64,000 nt of DNA from Elgaria multicarinata webbii (lineage: Eukaryota; Chordata; Lepidosauria; Squamata; Anguidae). The notes under the pieces were generated by a model. That model made no database searches and was not told where the DNA came from. It saw only the letters and a program-made list of their open reading frames with translations. The stretch covers positions 96,828,226 to 96,892,225 of the forward strand of contig NC_086178.1 of the NCBI RefSeq assembly GCF_023053635.1. The letters are read 5' to 3'. A program made the translations under genes and the position numbers. How positions within the stretch are numbered: position 1 is the first letter of the stretch; each line of letters begins with the position of its first letter. Positions 42,371 to 53,221 of the stretch are shown here, in pieces.

Positions 42371-43015
42371 AAGTTTTTATTGTTTATAGCCAATGACCAT
42401 CATAATACAAACACAAAGCACACAAATATAAAACAGAAAAACATTTGATACAATAAAACAATAATACAATAAAATGATCAGGATTTACAACATTCCTTCT
42501 GTTTAACCCCCTTAGCATTTGATAATGGTATGGGTTAGAAAGGCTGCTCTTATTTTTCATGCAGCTAGCGCAAATAAAGCTATCCTATAGCTGATGAATT
42601 TGTCCACATCAGCCAACAGCCATCTAATTTTAAAACCATGTGATTGTCCTTCTAAGGTGGTCTGGAAAGGGAGAATAAATTTAGCCCTGGGTGAATTATA
42701 TAATGGACAGTATAGGATATAATGTACGACATCTTCAATATGTCCTGCTTTGCATACGCAAAAGCGTTCTTTTAAAGGGCTATTAGAAAATCTTCCAGCC
42801 AGATACTCAATAGGCATCATTTGAAATCTGAGCTGCGTAAAAGCATGCCTAACAGGGTATAAGGTTAATTTTCACAAATAAGTAGCCCTTTTGATTTTGG
42901 TATAGCAAGTAGCAAATTTTCAGTTTTTTATGTATTCAGAATCTCTTTTGGCATCTTCACCAAACACAATATCTCGGATCTTATGATCAGAGATCATAAC
43001 GCAGTCAGTATCTAC
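42371..43015 (-). mobile_element. non-LTR retrotransposon C-terminus, clade unclear
   Basis: The minus strand encodes MMPIEYLAGRFSNSPLKERF, followed by CVCKAGHIEDVVHYILYCPL and ADVDKFISYRIALFALAA (42557-42820). The CxC-x8-H-x4-C pattern is the Cys-His motif seen at the C-terminus of several LINE clades (R4, I/Vingi type). It is unlike the CR1, L2 and L1 copies in this window. An A-rich 3' UTR follows toward 42371. 5' truncated. Confidence 0.7.
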
Positions 43016-43610
43016 CATTACTGATTTCCCCCCCTGCCATGCTCAGTCAGAGGACATGTTTGGTAGCTTGGCCCTGCTTGCATGTAACGGTGGCAAATTG
43101 TGGGTTAACAACATAATAATTACTAGCTTGATCCGCACATAGCATCTGGGCGCAAGCACTTTATTGCTTGGGTACCCCCTCCCATCCACTCCCCCCTGCT
43201 CCATCCCAGTCGCTCCCCCACACTCCCCTCTCAGCCGCTGCCCGCCCACTTGTCTACCTGCTAACCTGCAGGATTTACCTCTGGGGCACAGCGGCTGAAT
43301 GTTGGACCAGATAGGCCGGAAGTGGTTTGGCTGCTTTGGCAAATGATATGTTTCAGTGTCAGGTGTGTCATCTTTGTTTATATATCCTGTTGCTTAGCAA
43401 CACTAGGTTCTTCTCATGCCACACAGTCACGCTACGCACTGCCTTGACATTATATATAGATTTAAAAACCTTATCCAGTACAGTAAAAACAAAACCCATA
43501 ATAACAGACAGCAGTAAAACATTTCAGTTACATTGACCAGTTACAAAGACAGACTGGGAGGGGTTAGGCAAATGCAAATAATTGCCTGGATAAAAAGATA
43601 GGTCCACTTG
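43016..43610. other. unassigned non-coding DNA
   Basis: No gene recognised. The region around 43400-43520 is AT-rich and may be part of an old LINE tail. Confidence 0.4.
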
Positions 43611-43751
43611 GGCCATAGCTAGACCTAAGGTTTATCCCTGGATCGTCCAGGGGTCAAACCTGTTCATCTAGGTGACACACAGGGGATCCAGTGCTCAGGC
43701 AGGGGCGAACCCTGGATGATCCCAGGATAAACCTTAGGTCTAGCTGTGGCC
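43611..43751. mobile_element. Harbinger-like miniature element, 141 bp, 3-bp target duplication
   Basis: Nearly symmetrical: left GGCCATAGCTAGACCTAAGG, right reverse complement GGCCACAGCTAGACCTAAGG. Flanked by TTG at 43608-43610 and 43752-43754. This is the minimal form of the family found at 8790 and 34269, consisting of little more than the two ends. Confidence 0.92.
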
Positions 43752-44655
43752 TTGGTGTCCAAAAGACTGTAGATTAATCACTTCTGATGTTTAAAAAAAG
43801 GCACTTGGGTTTAGAGGATGATCTTGAATCAATAGCAGCCCTGTGTGGGGAAAGGTGCTCTTTCTGGTATTTGGGTCCCAAGCAATGAGGAGCTTTAAAG
43901 GCATGCACCAGCACTGTGGGGACATATGGCCACCCAGACGTTGCTGGACTACAGTTCCCATCAGCCCTAGCCACTATAACCAGTGGAGAGGGATGGTCAG
44001 AGTCGCAGTCCAGCTTCAACTGGAGGGCCACACGTCTCCCCCTTCCTATTGTGTGATGTTGTCCCTTTCCGTGGGCATAAGGTTATTCATTTTGCAGAAG
44101 ATAGAGGTCATCTGAAGAAGTAGGTTAAACTGCTAGATCCACATTTATATATTTACGTTTGGATTTGTTCAATTTCAAAACACTATAATCTTATAAGATA
44201 AAGGGTCAAAAAGTAGGGCATGTGTCTATGTAACATGAAACAGGCAGCGATGCTTTAATGTCACCTGAGGAATCTAGAGCGCTGTACACACACAAACGCA
44301 TGCACGCACACACACACACACAGAGATGTTATCAACATAATCCATGTCCTTTTCCTTGTATTTCAAACACCACCAAGATTAGAGATAAAAATGAAAGCCC
44401 TAGTTGTTCCAAGTGACAATTAGCGTGAAGTTCAAGATAGGTGAGCTCAGTCATGTGTTCTGGAAAATGGCACATGTGTGATCACTCCACAAACTGTAAT
44501 ACATGCCAAGCAGGACCTGCAACCAAATATTGCAGTGTGGAGCACTCCTGTTCACTGGTCCAAGTCAGTCTGTCATGCCCTCCTCCACAATACTCCATTC
44601 CATTCCCCCTCCCACCCACTTTTTATTCCCCGCCTCACAACAGTCCACATTCTAT
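43752..44655. other. unassigned DNA including a palindromic repeat
   Basis: 43920-44035 is a copy of the ACTACAACTCCC palindromic family: GTTGCTGGACTACAGTTCCC with the diverged inverse CAGAGTCGCAGTCCAGC and GGAGGGCCACACG. A short (AC)n run lies at 44308-44323. No gene recognised. Confidence 0.6.
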
Positions 44656-44899
44656 AGCCCTTGAACATGTTTTTATTCTCCCAGTATTTTAACACTTAAT
44701 TTTAACTGAAATTTAAATTTTACTGTTTTAACTCTGTATTTTAATTTTATATCAATTTTGCTGTGTGGTTTTTATTCTGGTTGTGCTTTTTATATTGTAT
44801 TGTGTATTTGTGCTTTTAACCTGTTGATTGTCTTACTATGATTTTAATTTTTGTGAACCGCCCAGAGAGCTTCGGCTATTGGGCAGTATAGAAATGAAA

Positions 44900-44946
<47 letters not shown>

Positions 44947-44947
44947 A
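44656..44947 (+). mobile_element. L2-clade LINE, 3' UTR and tail
   Basis: T-rich 3' UTR (TTTTAACTGAAATTTAAAT, TTTTATATTGTATTGTGTA) and the standard end GTGAACCGCCCAGAGAGC, TTCGGCTATTGGGCAGTATA, then AAAT repeats for about 50 bp. No ORF remains in this truncated copy. Confidence 0.85.
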
Positions 44948-44999
44948 GCCTCTGACAGGCCAATTTGGGTTTCACCACCAACACCAACACCTTTAGGGG

Positions 45000-45001
<2 letters not shown>

Positions 45002-45030
<29 letters not shown>
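45002..45030. repeat. (AC)n microsatellite
   Basis: About fourteen uninterrupted CA units. Confidence 0.95.
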
Positions 45031-45033
<3 letters not shown>

Positions 45034-45151
45034 TACTTCTGCAAAGCTCAGGGTTTCTGCAAACCTCTGCCAAATCTGCTGATACTTCCATCTTGTGTCC
45101 TGGGTTCAGACAACACAGTAACCCACGGTTCAACAAACAATCCATGGTTCA

Positions 45152-46269
45152 TAGGGATGTTGGAGGAATCCAGTTGGGGGGGGGCAGAGGTTGGTGAGTT
45201 TTGCTGGGTCGAACCACCCACCCACCTGGACTCTGACCTGACCATCCGCCAGCTGGCCTGACTTTGCCCTCAACGAATCGGGCCAGCTGGCGGATTTTCC
45301 AGTGGCCCTCAATTGGCACTCTCATGCATCCTCCTGCTCTTGCTGTTGCACTGCTGCCATGGTAGCAGGCACAGGAGGAGGAGAGGGGCTCACCACTCCC
45401 CTCTCCTCCTTACATCCCTGCTACCACAGCGGTGGCAGGAGGGACAGGCCACTATCATTTCACATAAGTGTCTGAAGGAGACACTTACGTGAACAAACCA
45501 GAGCCTGTCCTGCTCCCTTCTCTCTTTTCCATCCTTCCTGCCACAGCCCATTGAGCACCAAGGGCATGTCTAGACGGGGCGATATCCCGAGGATGGTCCC
45601 TGTGCATCCACATGACGCACAGGGGATCCCGGGAGCAGGGAAGGAAGATCCATGAGGAGCCAGGAACCAGGCACCCCATCAGGGATGGGGTGGGGGGAGT
45701 GGGAGGTTTTTGTTTTTGTTTTTTAAAAAACACCTCACTTTTGTGATGGAGCACTCCTGTGCTCTTTTTCGATTAAAAAACCAAAATGGCGGGCTCGACG
45801 TCCTCTTCCTCCTGGGACGTCACGCACGACATGTAGACACCCTGGGTCTGGGATGATCCCGGAAACAGGTAAGTCCGGGATCGTCCCACCTCCCTCCCTC
45901 TATACCATATGGTGTAGACATGCCCCGGGTATTTCCTTCTCCCTGAAGAGGCCCCTTCAAGGAGGAGGAAATATTCACATAAAATGACCCAGGTTCCTCA
46001 CTGCCACTGCCTCTGCAGCAGTGGAGGTCGGAGGCTATGTGGGAGCCCTCCCCTCTCATTCTGCCACCGTCACTGGGCTGCCACTGCCACAGGACAGGAG
46101 GGTGGAAGGGGATCTCCTCTCTCATACTCCAGAGTGGCAAGGCAGAAAAAGTTCCAGGATTTGGGGGAATTGCCTGCAGGTCAGCTCGGATGTGCAAGCC
46201 CAGCTGGGAGCTCCGGGGAATTCTGGCAAGCATGACAAGGGCAGGATTTCCCCCTGACGCCCATCCCTA
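45152..46269. mobile_element. hAT-like element, 1.1 kb, perfect 8-bp target duplication
   Basis: Starts TAGGGATGTTGGAGGAATCC and ends, reverse complemented, TAGGGATGGGCGTCAGGGGG. Flanked by ATGGTTCA at 45144-45151 and 46270-46277. The interior is GC-rich and itself contains a Harbinger-like element at 45561-45926. Open frames in it match no transposase by eye. Confidence 0.9.
45561..45926. mobile_element. Harbinger-like element nested in the hAT element
   Basis: Left AGGGCATGTCTAGACGGGGC, right reverse complemented GGGGCATGTCTACACCATAT. Internal CATGACGCACAGGGGATCCC and AAAATGGCGGGCTCGACGTC place it in the same group as 8790 and 58683. Flanking triplets do not match. Confidence 0.7.
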
Positions 46270-46331
46270 ATGGTTCAACAAACAACCCACATTCAACCAT
46301 TGAGAGTGGGTTAACGTGTTGTGTGAACCCA

Positions 46332-46668
46332 CTCTGTGATTGGGCTTGGACAATTGGTGGGGGAAACAATGCATCCTCCCATCCCTGCACATGCCAGCTT
46401 ATCCCTAATAACCTGCACTGTGTCGCCGATTGCCATGTTGTCCAAACCTGGCACGCAGTGTGGCGGGGGTGGTTTCTTACACATCTTACAACCTGTGGAT
46501 TGTTGGGTGGCTTCTGCTGCGCCACATTCTAGGTCCGGATGACATGGCAACCCATGACATGGCTAGGATAATTAGAGAAATGCTGGTTATGCGACCAGCC
46601 ACATGTGGGGGAAACAACCCATGCTGCATTAACTCCGCTGATCATCTGAACGCAGCCAATGTATTTTA
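46332..46668. mobile_element. foldback MITE, related to 24736-25116
   Basis: Left GGGCTTGGACAATTGGTGGG...AACAATGCATCCTCC; right, reverse complemented, GGCTGCGTTCAGATGATCAG...GTTAATGCAGCATGGG. Central blocks GCAACCCATGACATGG and TCTAGGTCCGGATGACATGG are the family words also seen at 24830-24870. Confidence 0.55.
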
Positions 46669-46751
46669 CTCCGCATTGCGTAAGTAGCAAGTCACCACAG
46701 ATCAGGGATGAGAGCACCCTTGTCCAACCTGGTGCCCTCCAGATATGTTGG

Positions 46752-46905
46752 ACGACGAACTGAATGACCTTGAGCCAATCATTATGTCTCAGCAGAGCCT
46801 ACCTTAAAGGATTGTCGTGATAATAAAACCAAGTGGAGGAAAACCGTGTACATCGCCTTGACTTCATTAGAGGAAAGGTAACATACAATAAATAAATTAA
46901 AATGA
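46752..46905 (+). mobile_element. MIR-like SINE, 3' part
   Basis: GAATGACCTTGAGCCAATCA, CCTACCTTAAAGGATTGTCG and CCGTGTACATCGCCTTGA, then AATAAATAAATT, match the last 150 bp of the SINE at 32107 with considerable divergence. It is preceded by a broken arm of the palindromic repeat (46720-46751). Confidence 0.75.
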
Positions 46906-47179
46906 GATGTAGTGATATTGCTAGCTGTTGAAATTCTGCTTGTCATGAAGCTATTAAAAGTAGCAGTGCTTAAACTCTGGCCCAGGGGGCCAAATCCACC
47001 CTGCCTCCATCTATTTTGCAGTGTGCTGGAGAGGCAGGGTGGGTGGGGGCGCAGGGAAGGAAAATTCAAAGGAAGGTATGTTTGATTAGCCACAGCTGGC
47101 TACGCATGAGACATTGTAGGTTGTTAAGAACTCCACATACCCAATGGTCTGTTGGTTTCCTCTTGCATTGCCTGATGAC

Positions 47180-47558
47180 CAGGGCTGGGCAGAAGGTGGG
47201 CCAGTGGGGCCAGTGGGCATGGGCCTACAATTCTGACGGGCTCCTACTCAATGGTGCAAGAAAGTTTGAATGTATTAGCAGTTTTGAACATTAACATTGA
47301 CAAGGCAAAGTTGCTTGATTGTTCTGTTGTTGTTGATGATGATGAATTTGCCCAAAGAAAAGCATCTAAAGCATTTCTGAATGAGAAGAACTTATGTCTT
47401 ATATACATCTAGAACAAAAGTGCTTGCCATTACCTTTTTTATAAATCATTCTAGTTTATATGTATTTAGAACTGACTAAAAAAACTTAGTGAGCAGTTTG
47501 AAATGGGGCCTACATTTCCTATCTGGCCCAGGCCTATTACCAGCTTTGCCTAGCCCTG
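47180..47558. mobile_element. hAT-like MITE, 379 bp, near-perfect 8-bp target duplication
   Basis: Starts CAGGGCTGGGCAGAAGGTGG and ends, reverse complemented, CAGGGCTAGGCAAAGCTGGT. Flanks CTGATGAC (47172-47179) and CTGACGAT (47559-47566) agree at 6 of 8. Subterminal GGGCCTACA..T occurs on both sides. Interior AT-rich. Confidence 0.8.
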
Positions 47559-47566
47559 CTGACGAT

Positions 47567-48999
47567 GAGAAGCTTGTTCCCTTTGATGTCATTTCCACTC
47601 GCTTGAGAACAAAAGCAGAGGAAAGTAATTAAATGAAAAGATCCCACCGAAATTTGCTTTGCACTCAGAGCCATCTCCAGAAACCACTATGAACTCCACA
47701 GTCAGACTTGGATTTCATCCCGAACTGTGACAGGGGACAGACAGAGCCGCAAATGTTGACAAAGCCTCTCCAGCAGCATCCTCTTCAATACAAATACAGA
47801 GGTTTTGTCCCACCGTACAACTTATCACTGTCAATCCTGTTCTTCCAAACAGCACGGGAGATGGAACTACTGGTTAGCAACTTTTCCATCCCGTCCTCCA
47901 TTTAAAACAACGAGCTCCAGGGCAGGTGATGGCACTCTGCCCTCTAGTGGCTTTAGGATGCGGTGCAGTTGCATCATCGCCCCAGGCACAACCGTATCTG
48001 TCCTACACAACACCAGGATGCATTGGGTGCAAAACCTCAGGCTTGGGGTCCGAATCGGGTCCTCTGGGTTTTCCCAGGTGGCCATGCCCCTTCCCCTTTT
48101 CCAACCTCCCCCTCCCCCAGAACCTCTCCGAAATGGAATTTGGCCCTTGGGCTGAAAGTAGTTCATCACCCCTGTGTTAAAGGCACAACACCTTTGACAG
48201 GAAAAAATGGTAGCCTTAACAAGGGAGGAGCCAAGCAAGACAACCGGGGTGGAGAATGGCAGAAGAAGGGCAGCAGTGGAAGCTTATGTTGCCTCAGCAA
48301 TGAACGACGAACAGACATTTTGTACATATAGTTACTGCTTGTGCAATAAGAGCCTGTTTGTCTTTATATAAGAAGATAATTTGTGGATTTAAAAAAGAAA
48401 ACAGGGGGGAAAGAACCACATCACCACTACCGTATTTCTGTAGACTAAAATAAATACTAGTCCAAGCACTTGAGACAGGAAGTTCAGAAATAATCAGCAT
48501 TAGACCGACGCAAGAACAAACAGCCGCCAGAGTTTGGTGATACAAGGCAAAAGGACAAATGAGAAGACTCCAGTTTGAGGAGACTCAAGGACTTCACTGC
48601 TGTGGAGTGGATGATTATAGCAGCCAAATTGATCCCTTGATAGGACATAGTAAGGGCTCTTATTCTAGCCTATTTCCTTTGCTGGAAATATCTGGGTTCA
48701 GTATCTGATATAACATTGCAGGTTAATGTTCTGGTTATGATCATTCAGAATATCAGACATGTAGATGTCCTTCCTTCCAGTGCAGGAACACTCCCCCCCC
48801 CAAAAAAAAAATGTTTGCAAATACCCAAATTTGCGATTGTTTGAAAAAAATTGTTTAAAAAAACAAAACAAAAAAACCCACACGTGCATTTTGAAATGCG
48901 CTACAAAAACCAACCAACCAACCATGTTTTCACATTTCAGATGGGGGGGGGGGAGTTCACACCTTTGAAAAAAATACACACAGAAATGTGACCTGTCCC
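47567..48999. other. unassigned DNA with a CTCF-like motif
   Basis: About 48040-48178 (CTTGGGGTCCGAATCGGG...TGAAAGTAGTTCATCACCCC) looks like the worn end of a hAT element of the CAGGGGTG type. Otherwise unassigned; no gene recognised. Confidence 0.4.
47937..47950 (-). promoter_or_regulatory. candidate CTCF site
   Basis: The reverse complement CCACTAGAGGGCAG is a full match to the core consensus CCASYAGRKGGCRS, the strongest of four such motifs in the window. It lies in DNA with no recognised repeat. Motif evidence only. Confidence 0.55.
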
Positions 49000-49108
49000 A
49001 ATTCTAACAGGCCGAAAAACAGGTCAAAAAAGGGAGCAAGCTGAAAGAAGCTTCAAAGTGGTTTTCAGACAATTTAGGTGAGCTTGAAAATTGCTGGTTT
49101 TCCCATCC
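49000..49108. mobile_element. right end of a hAT-like element
   Basis: Ends GCTGGTTTTCCCATCCCTA; reversed, it starts TAGGGATGGGAAAACCAGC, similar to the hAT end at 45152. The left end was not found; homopolymer-rich DNA lies upstream. Confidence 0.45.
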
Positions 49109-49300
49109 CTAATATTACCTCCAGTATCAGAGGCAGTGTGCCTCTTTATACCAATTGCTGGGGAACATGAGCGAGACGGTGCTACTCTTGTTCTCATGTG
49201 TTTCTGACGGACTTCCTGTGGGCATCTGGGTGGTCGCTGTGGGAACAGAATGCTGGATTCTGTTGGCATGATCCAGCACGGTTCTGATGTTCTCTCCCTG
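49109..49300 (+). mobile_element. CR1 LINE, 3' end fragment
   Basis: TACCTCCAGTATCAGAGGCA, ATACCAATTGCTGGGGAACA, CTTCCTGTGGGCATCTGG, GGAACAGAATGCTGGATTCT and GATCCAGCACGGTTCT. This is the CR1 3' UTR in plus orientation, truncated at both ends, facing the minus-strand CR1. Confidence 0.85.
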
Positions 49301-49457
49301 GATGCATGCAGTGGCTCAATCGATACCACACAAACTAGTTGCACCAGGTGCAGATATAACTCCAAACACAGAGCTGTGGCCCAAATTCTTGTCAGGGGAA
49401 GAGCAGGTAGAGCAAGGTGGGATGACAGAACAGCCAGGCATGTGCTCCCCTCCTCTT

Positions 49458-51765
49458 TTAAGAACATAAGTAGTACCATGCTGGATCAGATCAAGGGTCC
49501 ATCTAGGCCAGCACTCTGTTCACACAGTGGCCAACCAGCCATCGGCGAAAGACCAACATGGCAGGACATGGTGAAACAGCACCCTCCCACCCATGTCTCC
49601 CAACAACTGGTGCACAAAGGCTTACTGCCTCGGATACTGGAGATAGCACACAACCATCAGGGCTAGTAGCCATTGATAGCCTCCTCCTCCAGGAATTTAT
49701 CCAACCCCCTTTTAAAGCCATCCATATTGGTGGCCATCACTACATCTTGTGGTAGTGAGTTCCATAATTTAACTATGCGCTGTGTGAAGAAGTACTTCCT
49801 CTTATTTGCCCTGGATCTCCCATCAATCAGCTTCATGGGATGACCCCGGGTTCTAGTATTTTGAGAGAGGGTGAAAAATGTCTTCCTATCCACATTCTCC
49901 ATACCATGCATAATTTTGTTCACCTCCATCATGTCTCCCCTTAGCCTCCTTTTTTCCAAGCTAAACAATCCCAGTTGATGTAGCCTTCCCTCATAGGGGA
50001 GACGCTCCAGCCCCTGAATCATTTTAGTTGCCCTTTTCTGCATTTTTTCCAGCTCTATAATATCCTTTTTTAGGTGTGGTGACCAGAACTGTACACAGTA
50101 TTCTAAGTGTGGTTGCACCATAGATTTGTATAAGGGCAGTACGATACTGGCTGTTTTATTCTCAATACCTTTTCTTATAATGCCTAACATGGAGTTTGCC
50201 TTCTTTACAGCAGCCACACACTGGGTGGACATTTTCATCAAGCTGTCCCCCACAATCCCAAGATCTCTTTCTTGTTTCATCACCGCCAGCTCAGATCCCA
50301 TTAGGTTATACCTGAAGTTGGTTTTTTTTGCCCCAATGTGCATCACCTTACACTTGCTTACATTGAACCACATCTGCCATTTGGATGCCCACTCTCCCAG
50401 TTTAGAGAGATCCCTTTGAAGCTCTTCACAATCCCTTTGTGTTTTAACCTTAAATAATTTGGTGTTGTTCGCAAACTTGGCCACTTCACTGCTCACTCCT
50501 AATTCCAGATCATTTATGAATAAAGGATTGGTCCCAATACTGATCCCTGTGGGACCCCACTATTGACTTCCCTCTATCGGGAGAATTGACCATTTATTCC
50601 TACTCTTCTGTTCTCTAACCAGTTACTGATCCATAAGAGGACCTCTCCTCTTATTCCATGACTACTAAGTTTGTTCAGGAGTCTTTGGTGGGGGACTTTA
50701 TCAAAAGCCTTTTGGAAGTCCAAGTAAACAATGTCCACCAGATCACCAGTCTACATGTTTGTTGACACTCTCAAAGAATTCCAGATTAGTGAGACAGGTC
50801 TTGCCTTTGCGTAAGCCATGTTGATTCTTCTTCAGCAGGACCTGCCCTTCTATATGCTTACTAATTTTGTCTTTAATAATGCTTTCAACCAATTTACCTG
50901 GAACAGATGTCAAGCTAACCAGATTGTAATTTCTGGTTAGTAATTTCTTGGCCATCTTCCAGTCCTCTGGTACAGAAGCTGAACATGTTGCATATTTTTG
51001 TGAGGAGGTCCGCAATTTCATATTTGAGTTCTTTGAGAACTCTAGGATGGATTCCATCTGGGCCTGGTGAGGTATTTGCTTTCAATTTGTCAATAAGGTT
51101 GAGAAGTTCATCTTTTGACACCACTACTTGCCTCAGTTCCTCAGATTTCCTTCCTGAAAACATCAGTTCAGGCACAGGCATTTGTCCTGTATCCTCTGCA
51201 GTGAACACCGATGCAAAGAATTCATTCAGCTTCTCTACAATTTCCTTGTCCTCCTTAGTACTCCCTTAATTCCATTGTCCTCCAATGGTCCAACTGCTTC
51301 CCTAGCTGGTTTCCTGCTTCTGATATGTTTAAAGAATTCTTTGTTGTTGGCCTTGATATTATTAGTGATGTGCTCTTCAAAATGCTTTTTTGCATCTCTT
51401 ATTGTTTGCTTGCATCTCCTTTGTGCAGCTTGTGCTCCCTTTTATTTTCCTCACTTGGGCAAGACTTCCATTTTTTGAAGGAAGTCCTCTTTTCTACAAT
51501 AGCTTCTTTGACACTGCTTGTTAACCATGCTGGTGACCTCTTGGACTTGGTAATACCTTTCCTAACCTGTAGAATACATTTTAGTTGAGCTTCTATTATC
51601 GTGCTTTTGAGTAAGCTCCATGCCTTTTCCAAGGATTTAACCCTCTTTATTCCCCCTTTCAACTTTCTTTTCAATTGTTCCCTCATTTTTGCTTGATTGT
51701 GGCTGCAGTAAATGACAGTCCCATACTGGGGGTCAGGTAACAAACAGTACAAATATGGACAGCAT
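49458..51765 (-). mobile_element. CR1 LINE, 2.3 kb, 5' truncated
   Basis: The longest LINE in the window. On the minus strand it runs from the linker between endonuclease and reverse transcriptase (about 51752) through the RT domain to the 3' UTR at 49458 (start of TTAAGAACATAAG...). Protein pieces in order: KSLEKAWSLLKSTIIEAQLK (51.6 kb), LLNLIDKLKANTSPGPDGIH (51.1 kb), the KPGKLVES-type run with VSLTSVPGKLVESIIKDKIS (50.9 kb), then the intact frame 49663-50496. Several frame shifts separate them, including loss of frame across the palm region 50500-50740. The endonuclease and ORF1 are missing. Confidence 0.95.
49663..50496 (-). pseudogene. CR1 ORF2 C-terminal reading frame (277 codons)
   Basis: An uninterrupted frame covering the end of the RT palm/thumb and the CR1 C-terminus: SSEVAKFANNTKLFKVKTQR, WFNVSKCKVMHIGAKKTNF, ERDLGIVGDSLMKMSTQCVA, LPLYKSMVQPHLEYCVQFW, KMQKRATKMIQGLERLPYE and KLWNSLPQDVVMATNMDGFK. 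Length and motif order match CR1 elements of reptiles and birds. The chosen ATG is only the first in an open stretch, since the catalytic YADD region upstream is out of frame. Non-functional because the rest of ORF2 is broken. Confidence 0.9.
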
Positions 51766-53221
51766 TAAGTGTTGCTTAAAAAAAAACCACCCTGTGTACA
51801 TGCAACCATGACGTAATTAAATCAATTCACAGTGATTGAGAAAGATAGTCTTTATTAGATTTCTTTTTAATATAGTAGTTCTAAAATGTCTTTTTTTTCC
51901 TGGAGTTACACTGCATTCCAACTGCTTTGTAACTGATTGATTCAGCATATGATGATTTGATCAATCCAGGAGCAGGGGAATTTACCCATGCAGCCTAATA
52001 GTGCTTTTTCATGAAAAACAGCAACTCAACATGAGATGGAAACTAATCCTATCCATATACACATCAATGTTTTCTATTTCTCTTTAGTGACCAATTGTCG
52101 TAACAAAAGTATAGCTAAAGTGTTTAAGAATGAGAAGGCTCCTTCGCTCTCGACTCAGGAAAGAAAAGAGCGAGTGTATGGAGGGTGGCACATGTTAGAA
52201 AGGATGCAGGACTGCTGCTAAAACTGGCATCCCTGCCTTCAGGTTTTCTCTCCATAACACAGCCTTCCGAAACTGGGGCAACTTGCGATGTGATGGGCTA
52301 TAACTCCTATCATCAAACCTAGCTAACTATGGATGATGGGATTTGTAATCCAATGTGTTTGGAGGAGGCTGCCACAAACATCTAGCTCAACTTACTCCTG
52401 AGTCCTGCTGTCCTTGTGATGTACATTTTCTTACTCCTGCCAGCTAGTGATGTATTGCCATGCCACCTCTCTACACGTTGTAGGGATGTCAGGTCAATGG
52501 AACTAAAAATCATGGATGAGGAAGGGACAACTCAACACAGGGCTGCTGTTTTTGCTGTATCCCTGGACTGTAATGTGCCATTCCAGCTTGAGCTATCTTT
52601 GAAAATTCCCTCTCCCCACACCACATTGTTAGAACGTGGGCTGCAATTTTCCCCCACGCAGTCGTAAAGAAACCTAGCACAAAGCAGAAGAAACACTTAA
52701 ATAGTTTTGAGGCTGTTTTGGATTGCAAATGAAACCTCTCGTTACATAGCACCTGACAAAATAAGAACATGCAACACAATTCTCTTCACCAGCATGTAAA
52801 GGGCAACACGGCAAGATGTCATATAGAACAATGAGCTACTAAACAAATACTAACATTTCATTACGACTTAGGGCTGACTCACCCACTCAGGTATTCCACT
52901 TGATTCCTCTAAGCTTGGAGGCTGGAATCCAAGGGCAGAACTAGACATTATAAGGAAGGCACAGCTCCTGCCAGAAAAGGCTGCCCCATGTCACGTTCTC
53001 CTCTTCGATCACATGTAGTGTATGACTACACTTGGAGCTGCAACAATAGCATCTCAAAAGGCTGGGGGGTGGCTCTAGCTGCCAGGAAGCTGACGCCCAA
53101 TGTGAGGGGGTTATTTCCCACTGTAGCCATTGTGGAAAAAGCAGCCATTGAAGCGACAACAGTAACAGCTAAGACTTTAGCTACAACTCCCATCACATCT
53201 AGGTCAAACGTGCGGCTCCCA
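51766..53221. other. unassigned DNA with one palindromic repeat
   Basis: 52262-52380 is a copy of the palindromic family (CTTCCGAAACTGGGGCAAC, GGGCTATAACTCCTATCATC, inverted GATGGGATTTGTAATCCAAT, GTTTGGAGGAGGCTG). The rest shows no gene or repeat signature. Confidence 0.5.

Larger units (their letters stand above)
45103..46331. mobile_element. small palindromic MITE, split by a hAT element
   Basis: Pieces at 45103-45151 and 46278-46331 are inverted to each other: TGGGTTCAGACAACACAGTA...CAACAAACAATCCATGG against, reverse complemented, TGGGTTCACACAACACGTTA...GGGTTGTTTGTTG. Joined, they give an element of about 100 bp. Its own target duplication was not identified. Confidence 0.8.
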
